Shown here: in pieces, positions 57,728-64,000 of the stretch | Numbering within the stretch: the stretch's first letter is position 1 | How the letters are laid out: the number at the start of each line of letters is the position of its first letter | Source: an uncultured Bacteroidales bacterium | GTDB taxonomy: Bacteria > Bacteroidota > Bacteroidia > Bacteroidales > UBA932 | Direction: 5' to 3' | NCBI GenBank assembly: GCA_944323825.1 | Contig: CALUTY010000012.1 | Span: forward strand, 44,377 to 108,376 | DNA: 64,000 bases | The notes under the pieces: model-generated | Database searches by the model: none | The model's input: only the letters and a program-made list of their open reading frames with translations | What the model was told of the DNA's origin: nothing | Position numbers and translations under genes: made by a program

Positions 57728-58408
57728 TCACAGCAATTTTTCATCCACAGCTGCCTTTACCTTGCCGAAAATGGCATCAGGCGGCAGCATATTCCCGTTT
57801 TCGTCAGCACAGTCTATCCTGATGAACTTCGGGTCGAGGGCGCATTGCTGCAGATATATTTCCCTCACCCGCCTCTGGAAAGCCATGTCGGCCTCATGTA
57901 TGTCCTGTGCTCCGGCAAGATATTCCCGGTCATCCCCTCCCCTTGCGGACTTCAGTTTCTTTTCGACAAAGTCGGCAGGGACATCGAGGAAAATGTTCAG
58001 ATCCGGCACCGGAAGGCTGAACTCGCCGTATTCTGTGTCAAGGATCCATTTGCGGAGTTCCCCGCGTTCATCTTCAGAACCGAGCTTGGCGCACTGATAG
58101 GCAATGTTGGAATACACATATCTGTCAAGGAGGACAGTCCCGCCCTCATCCAAAATCTGCCGCATCTGTGGAGCAGCCCCATGCCTGTCCTCGGCAAACA
58201 ACAGGGCCACCAGCTGCGGATGCACCTGGTCATTGCCGCCGAAATCGCCTCTGAGAAAACGGCTTATCAGACCTCCGTACACGGGGGAGTCATACCTCGG
58301 GAAATGTATATATTCCAGTTTCCCCGTCACTTCAGCGAGATAATTCTTCAATCTTTTCACCTGCGTGGACTTGCCTGCCCCGTCAAGTCCTTCCAATACC
58401 ACCAGCAT
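57728..58408 (-). CDS. tmk: Thymidylate kinase
   Basis: Phosphorylates dTMP to dTDP. 226 residues: P-loop VVLEGLDGAGKSTQVKRL, IHFPRYDSPVYGG, and the DRY-type GGTVLLDRYVYSNIAYQ. A LID-like Arg-rich region follows. dTDP and hence dTTP also feed rhamnose synthesis, but the genes are unlinked. The start overlaps the rmuC stop by 26 nt, showing coupled translation. Confidence 0.94.
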   Translation of the reverse strand: MLVVLEGLDGAGKSTQVKRLKNYLAEVTGKLEYIHFPRYDSPVYGGLISRFLRGDFGGNDQVHPQLVALLFAEDRHGAAPQMRQILDEGGTVLLDRYVYSNIAYQCAKLGSEDERGELRKWILDTEYGEFSLPVPDLNIFLDVPADFVEKKLKSARGGDDREYLAGAQDIHEADMAFQRRVREIYLQQCALDPKFIRIDCADENGNMLPPDAIFGKVKAAVDEKLL

Positions 58409-59846
58409 ATTCTATCGTATTTATTTCAGAAACCTTCTTGTCAGGATGCTCCGGCACCCCGAGCGCAACCACCTGTTTTGCGGATGTTATGATGCTCATT
58501 CCTGAATCTCTCAGCTTCGCATCGCATTTGTCATAATAATCTTTTGCCTCGTCCAGCTTCTTCCCCATCACCTTGTGATACTTGGCCAAATCATATACGC
58601 GGTCCATCATGTTCTGGGCGGAAGCTATTATCTGTTTCTGGTTTCTGATCTGCTCCACGCTCACCCATGCAGTCCGTATCATGCGGAGGAAAGGCATCAG
58701 GGTCTCTTCCGTGGTGATGAGCACCTTCTTTGAATAAGCATCCCGCCAGACCTTGTCATCAATGGACTTCGCCAGCTGCAGGGAGCCGTACACCGGAATG
58801 AACATAAGGACATAGCCGAGATTCTTCCGGTCATTCCTGAGATATGAGCTGTAGTCTTTCTTCGAAAGATTGTCCACCTGTGCCTTTATCGCCTCCAGAT
58901 TGCGTCTGGCAGCGGCTGACTTTTCCTCCTCGGACTCAGCGGACACATAGTCGGAATAGGCCTTCAGATCCACTTTGGAGTCGATGATTATGTCCGTACT
59001 GTCAGGATAATGGATGATGAAGTCCGGACGCATCTTCCTTCCGGAAGCCTCATTCAGAATATGTTCCCCGAGCTCGCCCCTCAGGGTCTCTTCCCTGTCA
59101 TAGTCCCGGCCTTCCACAAAGCCCTCCGTCTGGAACATATTCTCCAGCAGGGTCTCACCCCAGCACCCCTGCATCTTGTTCTGTCCCCGCAATGCCTTGG
59201 CCAGATTGTCCGCCTTGTTGCCTATGCTCTCAGTCTGTTCCTTGAGATGCTTCACCGCCTCCTCTATGTGCGTCTTCATGGTGGCGGACGATGCCACCTG
59301 CGCTTCCTTGGACTCGTTGAAGGACTTCTTCATCTCCTGCAGATCCTTCGTAAGATCCCCGGTGATGGTCTTGAATGTGTCCGCTGCCTTCCGTCCCAAT
59401 TCCTCCTCCCTGGCCTTCAGTATCTCTTCCGTCCTTGCCGTCATTTCGTTTCTGACGGCCGCAATCTGCTCCTTCAGGGACTTTTCATGGTTTTCCTTGA
59501 TTTCCTTCAAGGACATTTCATAGTTGCGCTTCATCTCCATGAGCGAAGCTTCATTGCCTGCCTTAAGGTCGGCAACCGCAGCCGCATGACTTGCGGAAAC
59601 CGTTTTCATCTCCTTTTCATGGCTCTCCTTCAGATTCTGCAATGTCCGCTCATATCCGTCCCTGAGCGCCTGCATGCTGCGTTCCTGCTCCTCTTTCAAC
59701 GACTGCACATTCCTTTCATTCTCCTTTTCAAGCCGCCCGACCGCCGCATGGTACATAGAAGCCCGTGACCTGTCCAGGACCACAAGCAGCACAATGGCCA
59801 CAACCGCCACTGCGACAATCACTATTGTCATCACACCTGTCGTCAT
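58383..59846 (-). CDS. rmuC: DNA recombination protein RmuC
   Basis: 487 residues. An N-terminal membrane anchor (MTIVIVAVAVVAIVLLVVLD) precedes a long coiled coil (about residues 35-200, rich in Glu and Lys). The conserved RmuC nuclease-like domain follows: LRGQNKMQGCWGETLLENMF, RKMRPDFIIHYPDSTDIIIDSKVDLKAY written here as two adjoining strands with a D-x(n)-D-x-K core, and NLGYVLMFIPVYGSL. RmuC limits DNA inversions at repeats in Escherichia coli. It precedes and overlaps tmk. Confidence 0.93.
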   Translation of the reverse strand: MTTGVMTIVIVAVAVVAIVLLVVLDRSRASMYHAAVGRLEKENERNVQSLKEEQERSMQALRDGYERTLQNLKESHEKEMKTVSASHAAAVADLKAGNEASLMEMKRNYEMSLKEIKENHEKSLKEQIAAVRNEMTARTEEILKAREEELGRKAADTFKTITGDLTKDLQEMKKSFNESKEAQVASSATMKTHIEEAVKHLKEQTESIGNKADNLAKALRGQNKMQGCWGETLLENMFQTEGFVEGRDYDREETLRGELGEHILNEASGRKMRPDFIIHYPDSTDIIIDSKVDLKAYSDYVSAESEEEKSAAARRNLEAIKAQVDNLSKKDYSSYLRNDRKNLGYVLMFIPVYGSLQLAKSIDDKVWRDAYSKKVLITTEETLMPFLRMIRTAWVSVEQIRNQKQIIASAQNMMDRVYDLAKYHKVMGKKLDEAKDYYDKCDAKLRDSGMSIITSAKQVVALGVPEHPDKKVSEINTIEYAGGIGRT

Positions 59847-59906
59847 AATATCCTTTGACCGAAAAATCCGTTAAAAATACGGAAAATTCAGAGATCTTCA
59901 AATACA

Positions 59907-61244
59907 TCATCGGGCACAGACGGGAGCCTCTGGCTGACTGGACAGGGACTTGACTGCTTCTCTTATGACTTCCAATGTGGTCGTGTCAGAAGCATAGACA
60001 GAGTAGAATCCCTGCGGCTCCTGAGCGGGATCTCCGCAGAACTCATCGCCCGGTTTCCACCACAGCCTGTCTTCCGACTGCCCGGCGAGGCCTCCCCAGG
60101 CCCAGAAATTGACTCCTGCAATCATGCCTCCGCTCCTTACCGACTCAGCAAGGCGGCCGAAAATGTGCCCATAATAGCTGTCCCTCGCAGAAACCGGGAC
60201 AGACTTGGAATACCCCAACCCGTCACGGGGATAGCCGAATTCCTCTATCACTATCGGCTTACCGTGCTTCTCCGCCACCGGAAGATGCATGTCTATATAC
60301 CAGTCAGTCTGCCTTATGGCCACATCAAGGCTGTCAGAAAGGGTTTCCTTTTCCACCCAGTCCCAGTTGTAGGGCCAGATGTGGATGTTCATATAGTCAA
60401 TCTCCGGGAAAGAATGTATCTTCTCGAAAAGAGCTATGTCTGCCTCACAGCCGTAATATCCCTCGCTTCCGGTCGACACCATGTGGTTGGGGTCAATCCT
60501 CTTTATCGTGGAGGCCACAGAGCCGATCCATTCGGCAAACACTGCCTTGGCAGAGTCCGATGAAGAAAGGCATCTCGGCTCGTTGCATATCTGCCAGGAA
60601 AAGATGGCAGGATCGGCCTTATATGGAATCCCCGTCACGGAATTCACCCTTGACACCATAGCCCCGACATGGTCATTGAACAGAGCCTTGGCCTTGTCAT
60701 TCAGAACAAAACGGGAGATATGCCCGCTGAACTTCTTCCATCCGTCTGGAATCGGAAGCGGGGACTTCCCTTCCCCTGCCCACTCCAGATAAGTTCCGTA
60801 GCCGCCGGACCACTCCCATGTGTTGTTGAGATAGATAACGGCCGACATACCCCTCTTTCCGACTTCCGCCATGAACCTGTCCAGTCCCTGGAGAAGTGCC
60901 TCGTCATACACACCCGGCTCTTTCTGCAGTGTCGGCGCCACCTTGTACGGAGTCCCGTCCGGACCGTCTGCCCCGGCAAGCACCCTCAGATTGGTGATGC
61001 CCAAAGATTTGAGGGAATCCAGCTCTGCACGGAGCCTCTCCAAATCGCCGCCCTCCCCGGCAGAAGCCAAAACCGGCCCGTACCAGAGATTGGCCCCGAT
61101 GAAATTCACCTGTTCGTCGCCCTTGAAAAATTTCCCGTTTTCCACCCGGTAAAATTCCGTCTTCTCCCCGCATCCGCACAGGGAGGCGGACAAAGCCACA
61201 GAAAGCAATGCTCCCATACATCTGAAAATTGTATTTCTGCCCAT
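59907..61244 (-). CDS. GH5 endo-beta-mannanase-like lipoprotein
   Basis: 445 residues from the ATG at 61244 (MGRNTIFRCMGALLSV). The lipobox ASLCGCGEK predicts lipid attachment. A single GH5 barrel follows: FIGANLWYGPVLAS, TNLRVLAGADGPDG, FSWQICNEPRCLSSS (acid/base Glu in NEP) and KPIVIEEFGYPRDG (nucleophile Glu). Closest by pattern to GH5 subfamilies acting on beta-mannan (endo-1,4-mannosidase). It is not in a SusC/SusD locus, so it may supply a locus elsewhere. Confidence 0.87.
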   Translation of the reverse strand: MGRNTIFRCMGALLSVALSASLCGCGEKTEFYRVENGKFFKGDEQVNFIGANLWYGPVLASAGEGGDLERLRAELDSLKSLGITNLRVLAGADGPDGTPYKVAPTLQKEPGVYDEALLQGLDRFMAEVGKRGMSAVIYLNNTWEWSGGYGTYLEWAGEGKSPLPIPDGWKKFSGHISRFVLNDKAKALFNDHVGAMVSRVNSVTGIPYKADPAIFSWQICNEPRCLSSSDSAKAVFAEWIGSVASTIKRIDPNHMVSTGSEGYYGCEADIALFEKIHSFPEIDYMNIHIWPYNWDWVEKETLSDSLDVAIRQTDWYIDMHLPVAEKHGKPIVIEEFGYPRDGLGYSKSVPVSARDSYYGHIFGRLAESVRSGGMIAGVNFWAWGGLAGQSEDRLWWKPGDEFCGDPAQEPQGFYSVYASDTTTLEVIREAVKSLSSQPEAPVCAR

Positions 61245-61331
61245 ATTCTTGTCAGTCTTTATTTTTCTTATACCCTGATTCTGTCCGTTTTCCATATTTT
61301 AAGGTATATTTCCGGGTGCTAAGATAGGCAT

Positions 61332-61362
61332 TTTTACAAATCAAAACATACCGTTATCTTTG
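61332..61362 (+). promoter_or_regulatory. Promoter of yaaA
   Basis: TTTT, a 19-nt spacer, then TATCTTTG (61355-61362). The -7 box is a full match and the -33 box differs by one base. It lies 28 nt before the yaaA start. Confidence 0.62.
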
Positions 61363-61390
61363 TTCCCGGACAATTGGAAAAGAAACTGCA

Positions 61391-62149
61391 ATGCTGACAT
61401 TCATTTCTTGCGCAAAGACAATGGCAAGCCATGCCGATGTGCCGGTCCCGTACCGGACAGAACCGGTGTACCTTACAGAAGCGGAAAGCACGGCGAAGGC
61501 CATTGCCGGATATCCCGCAGCTGACCTTATGGACATGATGCATACAAGCCCGGCCATTGCCGCAGAAGTAAAGGAAATGTACGATGCCATCATACGGGAC
61601 GAAGCCGAACGCCTTCCCGCCATCCTTGCCTATACCGGAGCCGTGTTCAAGCGGATCAATCCCCGGGACTTCTCATCGGATGACTTCAGCTATGCCCAGA
61701 AGCATCTGAGGATAACCTCATTCCTGTACGGTCTTCTCAGGCCGCTCGACCTGATTTCTCCTTACCGTCTTGAAGGCAGTGTCAGACTGGACGGCATGGA
61801 CATGTTCAGCCGCTGGCGCCCTCTCCTGACCGATATGTTCATTTCCGAAATCCAGGAAAACGGCGGCATACTCGCAGACCTTGCGAGCGAAGAGATGAAA
61901 GGCCTCTTCGACTGGAAGCGCGTTGCTTCTGAAGTCCGCGTCGTAAGGCCCGAATTCCTGACAGAAAAAGACGGCCGCCTGAAGGCCGTCACCATCCACA
62001 CCAAGATGTGCCGCGGCGAAATGACCGGAATGATAATCCGCCACCGCATCGAAGATCCTGCCCGTCTCAGGGAATTCCGCTGGAACGGCTTCCAGTACGA
62101 TGCCTCCCGCAGCGACGGGGACAGGCTTGTGTTTGTCAGAAAAGCATAA
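61391..62149 (+). CDS. yaaA: YaaA family peroxide-stress / DNA-binding protein (DUF328)
   Basis: 252 residues. The N-terminal ISCAKTM, YTGAVFKRINPRDFSSDDF, HLRITSFLYGLLRPLDLISPYRLEG and the basic end segment match the YaaA family. In Escherichia coli YaaA lowers free iron during peroxide stress and binds DNA. Length fits. It stands alone, divergent from the GH5 gene, and borders a decayed region. Confidence 0.92.
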   Translation: MLTFISCAKTMASHADVPVPYRTEPVYLTEAESTAKAIAGYPAADLMDMMHTSPAIAAEVKEMYDAIIRDEAERLPAILAYTGAVFKRINPRDFSSDDFSYAQKHLRITSFLYGLLRPLDLISPYRLEGSVRLDGMDMFSRWRPLLTDMFISEIQENGGILADLASEEMKGLFDWKRVASEVRVVRPEFLTEKDGRLKAVTIHTKMCRGEMTGMIIRHRIEDPARLREFRWNGFQYDASRSDGDRLVFVRKA

Positions 62150-62609
62150 ACTGAAGACACACCATATTACCTTTGCGTAATCTCCAGATGAGCCAACTCC
62201 TCCATAAGCGCCCTGCGGTTACGGTACAAAGTCTTCAAGTGCCACAAAACTTGTCAAATAATTCACCTGAATATATAAATATCCATTTTGCCAACAGAGT
62301 TTTAAAACATATATTTCATTGATAATCTTTACATTATAGAGAAAAGTGCGACCATTTCATAATTTTGGAAAAATGGCTGCAGATAAGAAGCACTTTGACC
62401 CCCAAAAACCGCCTTTTAAAGCCTATTTTGAGGTTTTTGCCACTTCTCAGGGAGCACCCTTGTGCATTGCCCCGAGAGGATGATTTCAATGTCTGAATAG
62501 GTAGGACAAGCCATGCTTCAGTCTTTCTGCCATACCCTCAAACCACACTGCCTTTAGTGTGCAGGCATCTCACAAATACCATTGAAAGACATTGCCAATA
62601 ACAAACAAA
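62150..62609. other. Gene-free decayed region
   Basis: About 460 bp with no intact gene. On the minus strand 62167-62258 an open stretch ends in LMEELAHLEITQR and stop. It is a possible C-terminal scrap of a lost gene, but the family is not recognised. A G/C-rich stretch near 62440-62480 has no clear structure. The region is AT-rich compared with yaaA. Confidence 0.35.
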
Positions 62610-62642
62610 AAGCCTCCATAACTCCAAAAGTTACAGAGGCTT
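62610..62642 (-). terminator. Terminator-like hairpin of the GGGtGRT gene fragment
   Basis: AAGCCTC and GAGGCTT arms with AACT/AGTT pairing inside, followed on the minus strand by TTTTTGTTTG. It lies 23 nt after the fragment's stop codon and was apparently retained with it. Confidence 0.6.
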
Positions 62643-62665
62643 CAATCTGTATGTAATCTATATGA

Positions 62666-62830
62666 CTACTTGTTCAGTGCCTGGGCTACATCCACTGCAC
62701 AGGCAACGGTACATCCCACCATTGGGTTGTTGCCTATTCCGAGGAATCCCATCATCTCCACATGGGCTGGAACTGAGGATGAACCTGCAAACTGCGCGTC
62801 ACTGTGCATACGGCCCATGGTGTCGGTCAT
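62666..62830 (-). pseudogene. 3' fragment of a GGGtGRT-family gene
   Basis: 54 codons and a stop, reading MTDTMGRMHSDAQFAGSSS, then VPAHVEMMGFLGIGNNPMVG and ending DVAQALNK. I recognise this as the C-terminal end of the roughly 330-residue GGGtGRT protein family of anaerobes. Everything upstream, including the GGGTGRT motif itself, is missing: the sequence before the first Met is unrelated and AT-rich. Recognition rests on memory of the family and should be checked by search. Confidence 0.65.
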
Positions 62831-63057
62831 ACAATTTTAAAACATAGTCAATCTTGTAGAACCATTATTGACAACAGGCCTCAATCACTCTATAATAAAC
62901 ATTATATCAAAGAAATAGAATACTCCTCTCCCCTACTGCACTTATGCTTGAAGTTAATGATAAAATACTTTGCTCTTTATATGGTTGTGGATAAGAAACT
63001 GCATTACAGATTGTAATGCAATTCTTGTTAAACTTGAATATCCTGTTTTAATCAGAC
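62831..63057. other. AT-rich gap without recognisable features
   Basis: 227 bp between the GGGtGRT fragment and the HEPN gene remnant. No gene, tRNA or strong hairpin is seen. Confidence 0.4.
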
Positions 63058-63481
63058 CTATTGCTTCCTTTCCAGTCTTTCAAGAAAGGCATCATGCCTT
63101 CCTGATTCTACATCATTGATTATGGTTTCTATCACTTGCAGTAATTCAGGAATATTGACCTTGGCTGTATTAAAGACCTTTTCAGGGTCTGTGGCAGAAT
63201 ACTCGTGGGATATTATGTTCCTCATACCTATTATTGCTCTCCAAGGTATTTGAGGATAGTGAACTGAAAAGAAACCATTATCAGTCATGTCATTTATCTT
63301 TTTGACTGTTTCTCCAACTGTCTGAAGACACATACAGGTAGAATTATAAAGCACCATTCCTGCAGTAGTGACCAGCAGTTCATCCACTTTTCACATCTGA
63401 GGTGGTTTCAATTATAAACTCCGACTGATGCCTGATGAAACCAAGCATCTCCAGCAAGACATCTTTAGACATATACTGCAT
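63058..63481 (-). pseudogene. DUF86/HepT-like HEPN gene, cassette 3, +1 frameshift
   Basis: Spans 424 nt, exactly one more than the 423 nt of the intact homologue at 50065-50487. The first frame reads MQYMSKDVLLEML to TTSDVKSG and stop. The second resumes at VDELLVTTAGMV and keeps RNIISHEY (RX4HXY). Removing one A from the AAAA run at about 63388-63391 restores the frame as DVKVDEL, as in the intact copy. The 17-nt overlap with the MNT gene is kept. Confidence 0.88.
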
Positions 63482-63755
63482 CTCTTTCCATGTTTTTCTT
63501 GAATACTGGTCTGAATATGGCTCCAAGAGAAACCAAATCAACCTTACAACTGAAAATACTCTCCAAATCCTCCTGTATGCCAGTCATATTGAAGAAGGTC
63601 GGCTGTTTCAGCTTTATGCACACATCTATGTCACTGCCTGGCTGCTGCTCTCCTCTTGCATAACTTCCAAACAGGCCAAGAGCCTCAATGCCATAGACAT
63701 CAGCCTTTTCAGCCTTGTATTCCCTCAATTTGTCAAGTACTTCGTCTGTCTGCAT
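63465..63755 (-). CDS. MNT-domain nucleotidyltransferase antitoxin (MntA-like), cassette 3
   Basis: 96 residues from the ATG at 63755 (MQTDEVLDKLREYK), close to cassette 1 along its full length (GIEALGLFGSYARGEQ, FSCKVDLVSLGA, FKKNMERDAVYV). GSX10DXD is intact. Its partner HEPN gene is frameshifted, which leaves an antitoxin without an active toxin. The leader keeps the -7 box TATATTTG. Confidence 0.86.
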   Translation of the reverse strand: MQTDEVLDKLREYKAEKADVYGIEALGLFGSYARGEQQPGSDIDVCIKLKQPTFFNMTGIQEDLESIFSCKVDLVSLGAIFRPVFKKNMERDAVYV

Positions 63756-63759
63756 ATCC

Positions 63760-63830
63760 AAAGCATTTATGTTGTCAAATATAACTATTTTTGCTCAATC
63801 TTCATCCAATATGTCAAATTCACAAAGCTT
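63760..63830 (-). repeat. MNT cassette leader, third copy
   Basis: Matches the leaders at 50766 and 51739 from AAAGCATTTATGTTG through CAATCTTCATCCAA, then with decreasing identity to about 63830. No tRNA-Phe sequence follows within the window. Confidence 0.75.
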
Positions 63831-63946
63831 TTGAAAGGGAAAGATGTATCCACTTCTCTTATATAAATCCATTCAAAGTGAATACATCTGCATCATCAAT
63901 CTACTTCACTGCTGTCCGGAGACATTTTACCATAAAGTAGGTTGCT

Positions 63947-63985
63947 CGACAGAACCCGCCTCCGGAACACAAACGGGAGTTGTCG
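63947..63985. other. Hairpin near the window end
   Basis: CGACA...CCCG pairs with CGGG...TGTCG around a 17-nt centre. It may belong to a feature beyond the window edge. Confidence 0.35.
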
Positions 63986-64000
63986 GCTGATTATAAATTT

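Noticed and set aside
57494..58492. 332-codon plus-strand open frame opposite tmk and the DoxX-like gene
   Set aside because: It is antisense to tmk with conserved motifs on the other strand; no domain character.
62380..62490. Possible small structured RNA
   Set aside because: Some local pairing is visible, but no promoter, terminator or conserved family could be recognised.

Overview
This is a Bacteroidales-type chromosome segment of moderate GC content. The evidence is SusC/SusD lipoprotein pairs, a BlaR1/BlaI-like M56 pair, Bacteroidota promoters (TTTG, 19-20 nt spacer, TAnnTTTG) read directly at several genes, a complete [FeFe]-hydrogenase set and a biotin-dependent decarboxylase module. 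Together these suggest an anaerobic, glycan-degrading, probably gut-associated member. I cannot name the genus from the sequence alone.

Layout. 0-5 kb: an M56 sensor peptidase and BlaI-type repressor (minus), then a secreted GH84 hexosaminidase. 5-13.5 kb (minus): aminotransferase, outer-membrane barrel, dTDP-L-rhamnose genes rfbACDB, a GT2 glycosyltransferase, rnhA and pdxA. 13.6-19.3 kb (plus): recG, a WYL regulator and an S9 peptidase in one tight run. 19.3-21 kb: an AAA ATPase gene bracketed by 34-bp direct repeats, then tRNA-Arg(CCG). 21-32.6 kb: fabD, then the hydrogenase locus. The maturases hydE, hydG and hydF are on the plus strand. The trimeric hydrogenase hydB-hydA-hydC is on the minus strand and converges on them. 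A DUF418 membrane protein lies antisense between hydE and hydG. Two copies of a 236-280 bp multi-hairpin repeat precede hydE and hydF. 33-35.4 kb: carboxyltransferase, a small subunit and a biotin carrier.

35.5-49.9 kb: a polysaccharide utilisation locus (DUF6377 regulator, SusC, SusD, SusE/F, GH66 dextranase, GH97 alpha-glucosidase) aimed at a dextran-like alpha-1,6-glucan. It is followed by an eroded TPR-TM-AraC regulator behind a palindrome-overlapped promoter and by a frameshifted repeat protein. 49.9-52 kb: an AT-rich tandem array of MNT-HEPN (MntA/HepT-type) cassettes on a duplicated tRNA-Phe 3' segment. 52.2-62.1 kb: housekeeping genes (2-hydroxyacid-dehydrogenase-like protein, DJ-1, LMW phosphatase, alr, Zn-peptidase, DoxX/MauE-like, tmk, rmuC, GH5, yaaA). 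62.1-64 kb: a decayed region with a 3' fragment of a GGGtGRT-family gene and another MNT-HEPN cassette whose HEPN gene carries a +1 frameshift.

Most noteworthy are the tRNA-Phe-anchored MNT/HEPN cassette array, the composite hairpin element at the hydrogenase maturases, and the direct-repeat-bracketed ATPase gene. No transposase, integrase, rRNA or CRISPR array was recognised.
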